DNA of 9,794 nucleotides, from assembly GCA_040007095.1 (NCBI GenBank), contig JBDTVS010000229.1, positions 1 through 9,794 of the forward strand, read 5' to 3'. Positions 1 through 6,580 of the stretch are shown here, one piece after another. How positions within the stretch are numbered: the stretch's first letter is position 1; each line of letters starts with the position of its first letter. Made by a program: the position numbers and the translations under genes. The notes under the pieces are model-generated. The model searched no databases. It saw only the letters and a program-made list of their open reading frames with translations, and was not told the origin of the DNA. Origin of the DNA: JBDTVS01 sp040007095. Lineage in GTDB: Bacteria > Acidobacteriota > Vicinamibacteria > Vicinamibacterales > CAVVIG01.

Positions 1-2
1 TG

Positions 3-464
3 GTCATGACGATTGGCGATATCGACCAGGTGTTCGTGCGCGGCAAGGTGGACGAAGCCGACATCGGACGGGTGCAAATCGGCCAGCCGGCCCGGATCCG
101 CGTCGAGACATTCAAGGACAAGACGTTCAACGGCCGCGTGACGCAGATTTCACCGATGGGCGTCGAGAAAGACAACGTCACCAACTTCGAAGTGCGCATC
201 TCCATCGACAATCCCGGCAAACAGCTCAGGGCGAACATGACCGCAAACGCGGAAATCGTGCTCGAAGAGCACGCCAACGCACTCATCCTGCCCGAAGCGG
301 CCGTCAGCTACGACGCACAGAAACACGCTTTTGTCGATCTCGTGGCCCCCGGCACCAAGTCCGGCCGCAAGAAGACTCCGGTGACCCTCGGTGTCGGCAA
401 CGGCACGAAGATTCAGGTGCTCGACGGCGTCGGCGAAGGCGACAAGGTCATTCTTCCCTCGTAG
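3..464 (+). CDS. Periplasmic adaptor subunit of an ABC exporter (HlyD/MFP family), C-terminal part
   Basis: This is the C-terminal part of a membrane-fusion (HlyD/MacA-type) protein, which bridges an inner-membrane ABC exporter and the outer membrane. The reading frame is open at the left edge, so the ATG at 6 is probably internal. The visible part begins in the beta-barrel domain, with a stretch reading VFVRGKVDEADIGRVQIGQP, a typical adaptor motif. It continues through an RANMTANAEIVLE segment and a short membrane-proximal domain ending in GVGEGDKVILPS. The missing part should hold the inner-membrane anchor and the lipoyl/coiled-coil region. The stop lies 5 bp before the first permease, so the two are co-transcribed. 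The family call is strong; the substrate cannot be told. Confidence 0.9.
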   Translation, partial: VMTIGDIDQVFVRGKVDEADIGRVQIGQPARIRVETFKDKTFNGRVTQISPMGVEKDNVTNFEVRISIDNPGKQLRANMTANAEIVLEEHANALILPEAAVSYDAQKHAFVDLVAPGTKSGRKKTPVTLGVGNGTKIQVLDGVGEGDKVILPS

Positions 465-469
465 GCGAC

Positions 470-1765
470 ATGAAGGAAGCGGTTGTTCAATCGCTCCAGA
501 ACCTGCGCGCCAACAAGCTGCGCAGCGTCCTGACCATGTTCGGGATCCTGTGGGGCATGATTTCGGTGGTCGTGCTGTCCGCAACCGGCGAGGGATTTCG
601 CCGCGGCAACGACAAGGTGCTTCTCGAGCTCGGCAAGAACATCGCGATCGTCTGGGGCGGGCGGACCAGCCTGCAGGCCGGCGGCGAACGCGCCGGACGG
701 CAGATCATCCTGACGCTCGATGATGCCCGCCTCCTCGCCTCCGAGTCGTCGATGATGGCCGTCGTCAGTCCCGAGCTCGAACGGCCGGCGGTGAGAGTGA
801 AGAGCTCGTACAACGCCGCGACCACCAGGATCAGCGGAATCGAGCCTCAGTACCAGGCCATTAGAACGATCGAGCTGGAGTCGGGCCGCAATTTCACATG
901 GACCGACGAAGATCAGGTCGCGCGGGTCGCGATTGTCGGGTTCGACATGGCGGAGCAGCTGTTCGGTCAGCGTCCGGTCCTCGGCGAGCCACTGATGCTC
1001 AATGGCACGCCGTATACGGTCGTTGGCAAGATTCGCAAGAAGAAGCAGGACAGCAACTACAGCGGTCCCGACAACAACAAGATCTTCGTGCCCTTTGCCG
1101 CGATGATGCGCGACCTGCCGCGGACCGACGCCGCCCCCGGCGCGCTCTCCGACATCATCGTCGCGCCGAACGAGAGCGTGGTCGACGCGCTGCCTGCGGC
1201 GCTCGACAATCGGACCGGCCGAATCGAGGATATCGATTGGCCGCTGCAGCGCAACATCCGCGCGCTGCTCGCCAGGCGACACGGCTTCGACCCGGACGAT
1301 ACCCAAGCCGTAGCGGTGTGGGACACCTCGCTCCAAACGCTGATGTTCGGCCGCATGATCGGCCACATGAAGCAGTTCTTCAGCATCGTCGGGATCGTGA
1401 CGCTTGCGCTGGGTGGCATCGGCGTCATGAATATCATGCTGATCGCGGTGAAGGATCGGACCCGTGAGATCGGCCTTCGCAAAGCGCTCGGGGCGACCAC
1501 GAAGACCATCCAACGTCAGTTCTTTCTCGAAGGGTTCTTTTTGACGATCGCCAGCGGCGTCGGCGGACTGCTGGTTGCGCTCGGCTTGTGCAAGCTGGTC
1601 AATCTGGCACCCATGCCCGAGCGATTCTCTGGGATGGTGCTCAGCTGGCAGGGCGCCGTGCTGGCACTGGCGGCCCTCGTCACCGTGGGCGTCGTGACGG
1701 CTACCTATCCGGCGCGGCGGGCGGCGCAACTCCCACCGGTCGACGCGCTGCGTTTCGAAATATGA
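470..1765 (+). CDS. MacB/FtsX-type ABC transporter permease (first of a pair)
   Basis: A 431-residue permease of the MacB/FtsX (type VII ABC) class, without its own ATPase domain. Such proteins use ATP hydrolysis by a partner to move a periplasmic domain mechanically and drive export through the adaptor. Visible parts are a first membrane helix at about 20-40, a periplasmic MacB-like domain at about 45-295 (including DQVARVAIVGFDMAEQLFG), and three C-terminal helices at about 303-325, 355-375 and 396-416. RTREIGLRKALGA at about 330-342 is the conserved cytoplasmic segment expected to contact the ATPase. A weak AGG lies shortly before the ATG. It follows the adaptor by 5 bp and overlaps the second permease by 4 bp. 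MacB proper carries an N-terminal ATPase, which is absent here, so a separate ATPase gene is expected upstream. Confidence 0.93.
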   Translation: MKEAVVQSLQNLRANKLRSVLTMFGILWGMISVVVLSATGEGFRRGNDKVLLELGKNIAIVWGGRTSLQAGGERAGRQIILTLDDARLLASESSMMAVVSPELERPAVRVKSSYNAATTRISGIEPQYQAIRTIELESGRNFTWTDEDQVARVAIVGFDMAEQLFGQRPVLGEPLMLNGTPYTVVGKIRKKKQDSNYSGPDNNKIFVPFAAMMRDLPRTDAAPGALSDIIVAPNESVVDALPAALDNRTGRIEDIDWPLQRNIRALLARRHGFDPDDTQAVAVWDTSLQTLMFGRMIGHMKQFFSIVGIVTLALGGIGVMNIMLIAVKDRTREIGLRKALGATTKTIQRQFFLEGFFLTIASGVGGLLVALGLCKLVNLAPMPERFSGMVLSWQGAVLALAALVTVGVVTATYPARRAAQLPPVDALRFEI

Positions 1766-3045
1766 CCAGCGGCCTCCACGCCTGGTCGAGCGCGCGTGAG
1801 ATCGTGCGCGAAGCGTGGTTGGGCTTGTATCACCATCGTTTTCGTGCGGCGCTCTCGATGCTCGGCATCTCGTGGGGCATCGTCGCCGTCGTGATGCTGC
1901 TCGCCTATGGCAACGGTTTCCGATCCGCGCTCGAGGCCGGCTTTCGCGGCGCGTTCTCCGACGGCACGGTCGTGTCGTTCCCCGGTCAAACGAGTCTGCA
2001 GGCGGGCGGTGAGCGGGCGGGCAAGCGCGTGCGCGTCACCATCGACGACGTGCTGACGATGGCCGACCTCCCGCTGGTCAAGAACATCAGTCCGGAGTTC
2101 ATGCGGGAATTTCCCATCGTCTACGGGAACAAGGAGTCGAGCCATCTGATTCGAGGAGTCGCGGCGAGCTACGGCGTGATGCGCAGCGAAAAGCCCCAGC
2201 CGAGCGGCCGATTTCTCGAGGATGACGACGTGCGACTGCATCGCCGCGTTGCCTTCATCGGCAGCGAAGTACAGCGGAAGCTCTTTGGCAGCGCGCCGGC
2301 GGTCGGCGAGACCATCCGCATTGCCGGGCAGCCCTTCGAAGTCGTGGGCGTGATGGAAGAGAAGGTTCAGCTCTCGAACTACAACCGGCCGGACAAGTAC
2401 TGCATTTTCATTCCGTGGACCACGATGGGCGGGCTGACGGACAACAAGTACGTCGGCACGTTCGTCTGGCAGGCGGTCTCGCCGACGCTCGAGGCGAGAG
2501 CGACCAAAGAAGTACGCCAATTTCTCGCCAGCCGCTACCGCTACAACCCGGCCGACGAACGGGCCATCAACATGTTCGGGTCGGACAAGACCAACGAGAT
2601 CACGAACAATATCGTGGGCGGCCTGCAGATCGTGCTGACCTTCATCGGCGTCGTTACGCTCGCTATCGGCGGCGTCGGCATCATGAACATCATGTTCGTC
2701 AACGTCCAGGAACGCACGCGGGAAATCGGCGTCCGCATGGCGCTCGGGGCCCGGCGGCGAGAGATCCTGTCGCAGTTTCTGCTGGAGAGTCTGGCGACGA
2801 CGTTCGTGGGCGGCGCCATCGGCATCAGCGCGTCGTACGCGCTGGTCTGGCTCTTCAGCCCCCGCCCGTTTCTCGCCGAGCTGCTCGACGACGCGAGCCG
2901 CGTCAGCGACATCCATCTCGGGCTGTCAATCCACCTTGTCGCGATCTGTTCGGCGATTCTGATGATCGTCGGCGTGATCAGCGGCCTGCTGCCCGCGATC
3001 AAGGCATCGAGGCTCGACCCGATCGAAGCGTTGAGGTACGAATAG
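1762..3045 (+). CDS. MacB/FtsX-type ABC transporter permease (second of a pair)
   Basis: A 427-residue permease with the same architecture as its neighbour. It has a first membrane helix at about 32-50, a periplasmic domain at about 55-285, and C-terminal helices at about 288-312, 349-370 and 387-412. The ATPase-contact segment RTREIGVRMALGA follows the second helix. The ATG at 1762 overlaps the TGA of the first permease (ATGA), which implies translational coupling. An in-frame upstream extension to 1588 would overlap the previous gene heavily and is unlikely. Residues 77-87, TSLQAGGERAG, are identical to residues 66-76 of the first permease, so the two are diverged duplicates. They probably form a heterodimer served by one ATPase. 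The gene ends with TAG at 3043-3045, convergent with the hydrolase gene. Confidence 0.93.
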   Translation: MTSGLHAWSSAREIVREAWLGLYHHRFRAALSMLGISWGIVAVVMLLAYGNGFRSALEAGFRGAFSDGTVVSFPGQTSLQAGGERAGKRVRVTIDDVLTMADLPLVKNISPEFMREFPIVYGNKESSHLIRGVAASYGVMRSEKPQPSGRFLEDDDVRLHRRVAFIGSEVQRKLFGSAPAVGETIRIAGQPFEVVGVMEEKVQLSNYNRPDKYCIFIPWTTMGGLTDNKYVGTFVWQAVSPTLEARATKEVRQFLASRYRYNPADERAINMFGSDKTNEITNNIVGGLQIVLTFIGVVTLAIGGVGIMNIMFVNVQERTREIGVRMALGARRREILSQFLLESLATTFVGGAIGISASYALVWLFSPRPFLAELLDDASRVSDIHLGLSIHLVAICSAILMIVGVISGLLPAIKASRLDPIEALRYE

Positions 3046-3108
3046 CGCGGCGCCCGATTGCCTTGCCGCGGCAGCGGATCGAGGCGCTACGACGTCCACT
3101 GCAGCCCG

Positions 3109-3124
3109 CGCCCGCCGCCGGGCG
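3109..3124. terminator. GC-rich hairpin between convergent genes
   Basis: A perfect 6-bp stem (CGCCCG/CGGGCG) with a CCGC loop lies in the 103-bp gap between the permease and hydrolase stops. It is followed by TTCAAT and not by a true T-tract. A bidirectional terminator is plausible from position but weak from sequence. Short GC-rich hairpins are common by chance at this composition. Confidence 0.3.
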
Positions 3125-3148
3125 TTCAATCCCCGATGCGAACCTCTG

Positions 3149-4804
3149 TCAGCGCGCCGCGGGCAGCGTTTTTCGCAGCCACGACGAGATAACTGATGCG
3201 AGGGCCGGGTCGATCTGTTTTTCCTTGAGGGTCGCGTACTCAGCCACTTCACCCGTCGACGCCGCCACGAACAGGTGGTTGACGCCGGGAATAGTCGTCA
3301 ACTCGGCCGGCGCCTGCTTCGAACGGCTCCGCGCGAGCGCTGCCAGGCGATCGGCGTTGGTCGGCTCGACCTGCGTGTCGAGCGCGCCTTGAACGACCAG
3401 GATTGGCTGCCGGACCTGCGGCATGATCTTGGCGGGGTCGAAGGTCAGGATGCTCTGGAATTCAGGCGTGTCGACCTGGCGGCGAAGCTGCGGCGGCAGC
3501 GCGTCCCACCCTTTGCCCGTGACTACCGCTTCGTGAATCCGCTTCTGGAGATCCACCCGGGCCTGCTTGTCGGCGTCGGACAGGCTCGAGCGGTCGAGCA
3601 CGTGCTTTTGCTGCGCCATCACTACCTCGGCCCCCGGATGTCCGGGCGTCCCCATCAGCACCAGCGCGGCGATATGGCTGTCCTTCGCCGCTGCAATCAG
3701 CGATGAGGCACCGCCTTCCCGATAGCCGACAATGGCGATCCGCTTGCCGTCAACGTCCTTACGCGAGCCCAAGAACTTCACCGCGGCGCGCAGGTCTTCG
3801 GCATAGTCGGGGAGAGCGGCGGACTCGGCGCGTCCGCCGCTTTGACCGATGCCCCGCTTGTCGTATCTCAGCACGGTGAAACCCGCGTCGGCCAGGGTGG
3901 TGGCCAACTGACCAAAGATCGGAATGCCAGCGACCGCTTCGTCCCGGTCGAGCAGCCCCGATCCGGCGACCAGGACGATCGCCGGGCTTCGCGAAGTGGT
4001 GGACGTCGCCTTCGACAGCGTTCCCGCCAGGTTGAAACCGTTCGCCGGAATCAGGACCTGCTCGTCGCCAGGACGCGAAACAACCACGCGCCGGCTCGAA
4101 ACCGACGCGATGTCCTCACGCACATATTCGAGCTCCTGCGAACCCTGGCTCACTCTCAACAGGCGCCCCGACTCGTCGGCCCAGATCTCGATCGGCACCT
4201 CGGTCGCGCCCGTCGACAACGTCGCGTGCGTCCGGCGCGCCTGGACCAGGCGCGAAACGGTCTGAATACGCTCGGCCTCCGAGTCGCCGACGCGAATCAT
4301 TGTCGGCATGCCGCCTGCTTGGTACACGGGGATCGTCGACCCGCTGGCGGCGGTCTTCAAGCGAGGCGTGACGGCTTCGAAGGCCGCCAGGAAGGGGTTG
4401 GGCAGGAACACCGCGTCTGATGCGACGGGATCGGTTGTGTCTGTCGTCTGCCCCGCATTGTTCACGTGCGAGGTTGCCGTATTTCCGCTCACCGTGATGT
4501 GCACGCCGAAGACCTGGTTGCGGACGGTGCCATCGATGGTCAGTTCGAGCGGTTTCCAGTCCGGGTCGTACCGAATGCGAAGGTTTCTGGTGACGAGATC
4601 GAGCGGCGGGCCGAGGCCACCGAAGCTGGCGATCGTCCAACCGTCGGTGCCACGGGTGACCGTCACCTCGTCAGTGCCCACCTGTGTGCCGCGCACGAAT
4701 ACCACGAACTTGACGGGCGCGGCGGACGGGGGCTGCTGAGCGTTGGCAGGAGACGACACCGCGGCCGCCAGCAGGAGCGCAATGGCGCGGATAGAATGGT
4801 GCAT
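3149..4804 (-). CDS. Secreted alpha/beta-hydrolase-fold protein lacking the nucleophile serine
   Basis: A 551-residue exported protein. Residues 1-22 (MHHSIRAIALLLAAAVSSPANA) form a signal peptide with an ANA cleavage site before Q23, which is why I chose this ATG over an in-frame extension up to 4948. Residues 25 to about 240 form a beta-rich N-terminal domain I do not recognise. Residues from about 250 form an alpha/beta-hydrolase domain of the type often annotated as a serine aminopeptidase or YqiA-like esterase. GSGLLDRD at 281-288 fits the oxyanion region and RYDKRGIGQSGG follows at 313. The nucleophile elbow reads IVGYREGG: Arg362 stands where GxSxG needs Ser. Candidate acid D476 (GALDTQ) and base H510 (GVNHLF) are still present. 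The rest of the domain looks intact, so this may be a pseudoenzyme that binds rather than cleaves. No Shine-Dalgarno is visible. Confidence 0.88.
   Translation of the reverse strand: MHHSIRAIALLLAAAVSSPANAQQPPSAAPVKFVVFVRGTQVGTDEVTVTRGTDGWTIASFGGLGPPLDLVTRNLRIRYDPDWKPLELTIDGTVRNQVFGVHITVSGNTATSHVNNAGQTTDTTDPVASDAVFLPNPFLAAFEAVTPRLKTAASGSTIPVYQAGGMPTMIRVGDSEAERIQTVSRLVQARRTHATLSTGATEVPIEIWADESGRLLRVSQGSQELEYVREDIASVSSRRVVVSRPGDEQVLIPANGFNLAGTLSKATSTTSRSPAIVLVAGSGLLDRDEAVAGIPIFGQLATTLADAGFTVLRYDKRGIGQSGGRAESAALPDYAEDLRAAVKFLGSRKDVDGKRIAIVGYREGGASSLIAAAKDSHIAALVLMGTPGHPGAEVVMAQQKHVLDRSSLSDADKQARVDLQKRIHEAVVTGKGWDALPPQLRRQVDTPEFQSILTFDPAKIMPQVRQPILVVQGALDTQVEPTNADRLAALARSRSKQAPAELTTIPGVNHLFVAASTGEVAEYATLKEKQIDPALASVISSWLRKTLPAAR
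4792..4797 (+). promoter_or_regulatory. Possible -10 element (TAGAAT) for the ygfZ-like gene
   Basis: TAGAAT matches the bacterial -10 consensus at five of six positions. It would start a transcript near 4804, with a leader of about 22 nt before the ATG at 4827. It lies inside the first codons of the divergent hydrolase gene. No good -35 box stands 16-18 bp upstream, so the call is tentative. Confidence 0.3.
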
Positions 4805-4826
4805 ATAAGGATTGCAGCATAACACC

Positions 4827-5837
4827 ATGTTTTCCAGTGTGTACCGGGCCGCGCGCGAGCGTGCCGCGAGCCTCGACCGACCCGACCGTGGGCGCATTGT
4901 CGTGTCAGGAACCGATCGCCGGTCGTACCTGCAGGGCTTGCTGACCAACGATGTCGGGGCGCTCGAGGCGGGCCGCGGGTGTTATGCGGCATACCTGACG
5001 CCGCAGGGCCGGATGATCGCCGACTTGTACGTCTACGAACTTGGCGACATCGTCCTCCTCACAGTCCCCCGCGAGCAGCACGCCGGCGTCCTCGAAAAGC
5101 TCGATCAATTCATCTTCAGCGAAGACGTGCAACTCGGTGACGCGAGCAGCGCGTTCTCGACCACGGCGATTGTCGGCCCGGATGCCCCCGGGATCGTGGG
5201 GGGCCTGGTGGGAATCGCGGAGACTGACCTGGCGTCGTGGCCGGAGCACGCGAACCGTCGAGGGCAGTTCGACGGCTACTCGGTGATTGTGACGCGAGTC
5301 ACCGACACCGGCGAAGCGGGCTACGACCTGCACATAGAGGCGCCCGGCGCAGCAGCGCTGAGCCGACGGCTCGAAGAGCGTGGGGTGCCCGCCCTCGACC
5401 ACGAGACCGCCGAGGCCCTTCGGATTGAAACCGGGGTTCCCCAATTCAACCGCGACATGGACCAGGAGACGATTCCGCTCGAAGCCGGCATCGAATCGCG
5501 AGCGATCAGTTTCTCGAAGGGCTGCTATGTCGGCCAGGAAGTGATTATTCGCGTGTTGCACCGTGGCCATGGGCGTGTCGCGAGGAAGCTCGTGGGATTG
5601 CTGTGCGACACCCTCCCGGTGCCGGCCCCGGGGACAACGGTGACGGCCGCTGGTCGCGAGATCGGTCGCGTAACGAGCAGCGCCCGGTCCGAGGCCCTCG
5701 ACAAGCCGATCGCGCTGGCGTACCTGCACCGCGACTTCCTGGAGCCAGGTACGGAGGTCTCGATTGACGGTCAGGCCGCTGTGGTCCATGCACTGCCGTT
5801 CGTGGCGGTCGCTGCGGCTAAGTACTCCGTTTCGTAA
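4827..5837 (+). CDS. ygfZ: YgfZ-family folate-binding protein (GcvT-like)
   Basis: A 336-residue protein of the YgfZ/GcvT-like family. These cytosolic proteins bind a tetrahydrofolate derivative and support assembly or repair of certain iron-sulfur enzymes. The diagnostic KGCYVGQE lies at residues 231-238, containing the conserved cysteine of the family. The N-terminal part has the typical SYLQGLLTNDV segment at 33-43 and YLTPQGRMIADLYVY at 56-70. The ATG at 4827 puts the family N-terminus in place; an in-frame TTG at 4812 would add only five residues. The divergent hydrolase starts 22 bp away, leaving almost no room for separate promoters. The final residues (KYSVS) and the TAA are encoded by the left arm of the palindromic element that starts at about 5821, so the native C-terminus was probably altered by the insertion. 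The catalytic core is unaffected. Confidence 0.93.
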   Translation: MFSSVYRAARERAASLDRPDRGRIVVSGTDRRSYLQGLLTNDVGALEAGRGCYAAYLTPQGRMIADLYVYELGDIVLLTVPREQHAGVLEKLDQFIFSEDVQLGDASSAFSTTAIVGPDAPGIVGGLVGIAETDLASWPEHANRRGQFDGYSVIVTRVTDTGEAGYDLHIEAPGAAALSRRLEERGVPALDHETAEALRIETGVPQFNRDMDQETIPLEAGIESRAISFSKGCYVGQEVIIRVLHRGHGRVARKLVGLLCDTLPVPAPGTTVTAAGREIGRVTSSARSEALDKPIALAYLHRDFLEPGTEVSIDGQAAVVHALPFVAVAAAKYSVS

Positions 5838-5984
5838 TTACGGTGACGTATTCGGGTGTCGAGGCGCCCGGATCGCCAGGCGCGAGGAGGAAGAATGCCG
5901 GGAGCATTTGACCGACGAGCAACGCAGCGAGGCGGGATGCATCGGCGCCCGATACGTTAGCGTAATTGCGAAACGGAGTACTAA
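5818..5984. mobile_element. Palindromic MITE/REP-like element, copy 1
   Basis: Terminal inverted arms lie at 5821-5842 and 5961-5982: 22 bp with one mismatch. Pairing continues inward imperfectly, with ACGTATTCGGG on the left facing CCCGATACGT on the right. Total length is about 162 bp, bounded by CTAA at 5818-5821 and 5981-5984, which may be a target duplication. Two internal blocks, 5863-5885 (starts GGCGCCCGGATCGCC) and 5916-5940 (ends GCGAGGCGGGATGC), recur identically in copy 2. The element sits between the convergent ygfZ and NUDIX genes and overlaps the ygfZ 3' end. It encodes no transposase, so any movement would be in trans. Confidence 0.85.
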
Positions 5985-6193
5985 GGACCCTGGCGGGAAT
6001 TAAGCTTCCGCCTTGGCTTCAGCCGGACCGAGACGTTCGACGACGACATTTTTTGAGTAGATCACCGGGAAAAACATTCTGTTTTGGCCTCGGTGTGCTC
6101 GGGGGTTGACGTGAAACTGACCCACGTCCGAAGGCGGACACTACGTACAAACGAAAGAGCTCCAGTCCCGGCTCGGCGCGATGAAGGACGGAC
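5985..6193. other. Gene-free stretch with possible insertion-sequence debris
   Basis: Together with copy 1 of the palindromic element, this accounts for the gene-free 5838-6193 interval. I see no convincing gene. At 5992-6012 an imperfect hairpin (GGCGG facing CCGCC) could act as a terminator for either convergent gene but lacks a T-tract. At about 6106-6125, TTGACGTGAAACTGACCCAC resembles, from memory, the end repeats of IS21-family elements. A 41-codon frame on the minus strand (6125 to 6000, GTG start) runs through it but matches nothing I recognise. The local run of A and T (about 6050-6085) contrasts with the GC-rich surroundings. Confidence 0.4.
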
Positions 6194-6580
6194 TCAGCGG
6201 CCTCGAAGCAACAATTCGATGAGCTCCGCGTCCGCCGGCGGAAAACTCAAGCGCGCCATCTCGTCGCGCGGCACCCACATCATCTCCTGTCCGAACTGCG
6301 GACGGGGCGAGCCGCGCAGCGCGCACGAAAAGAAATGCAGCTCGATCGTGCGGTCGGGATAGGCGTGGGCCGTCGTGAAGATCTCATCGCCGACGTCCAC
6401 TTCGATGTCGAGCTCTTCCCGCAGCTCGCGCGACAGACACGCCACAATCGCCTCGCCGGCCTCACGCTTCCCGCCCGGGAACTCCCAGTAACCCTCGAGG
6501 TGAACGCCGGCCGGTCGCTTCGTCACCAGAAAACACCCGTCGCGTTCGATGACCGCTGCAGCGACGACGATCGGGTTCAC
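6194..6580 (-). CDS. mutT: MutT-type NUDIX hydrolase (probable 8-oxo-dGTP diphosphatase)
   Basis: A 128-residue NUDIX protein. MutT enzymes hydrolyse oxidised nucleotides such as 8-oxo-dGTP to the monophosphate, keeping them out of DNA. The NUDIX box runs from G37 to I59: G-x5-E43-x7-R51-E52-L-x-E55-E56, with Asp58 in place of the usual Gly. It is preceded by GYWEFPGGK at 30-38, characteristic of the MutT subgroup. TIELHFFSC follows about 20 residues later, as in MutT relatives. The GTG start at 6580 overlaps the TGA of the MutY-like gene (GTGA), so translation is probably coupled. The frame stays open upstream to 6790, but that extension lies inside mutY and has no family similarity. Length is normal for MutT. 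Substrate specificity is inferred. Confidence 0.9.
   Translation of the reverse strand: MNPIVVAAAVIERDGCFLVTKRPAGVHLEGYWEFPGGKREAGEAIVACLSRELREELDIEVDVGDEIFTTAHAYPDRTIELHFFSCALRGSPRPQFGQEMMWVPRDEMARLSFPPADAELIELLLRGR

Noticed and set aside
413..1729. A 438-codon open frame on the minus strand opposite the first permease
   Set aside because: Low-complexity Arg/Asp/His composition, no recognisable motif, and fully antisense to a well-supported permease.
1705..2916. A 403-codon open frame on the minus strand opposite the second permease
   Set aside because: It is rich in Arg, Ala, Asp and His with no domain or membrane pattern, a typical shadow of a GC-rich gene. The plus strand encodes a clear FtsX permease.
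4905..5789. A 294-codon minus-strand frame opposite ygfZ
   Set aside because: Antisense shadow. The plus strand carries the diagnostic KGCYVGQE motif.
5818..5984. Integron attC site interpretation of the palindromic elements
   Set aside because: attC sites need GTTRRRY and RYYYAAC core boxes at their ends and mark gene cassettes. The ends here are CTAA/CTAG and the flanking genes are ordinary chromosomal ones.
6000..6125. A 41-codon minus-strand frame (GTG at 6125, TAA at 6002-6000) as a small protein gene
   Set aside because: No ribosome binding site or recognisable similarity. It runs across a possible insertion-sequence end, so coding is not supported.
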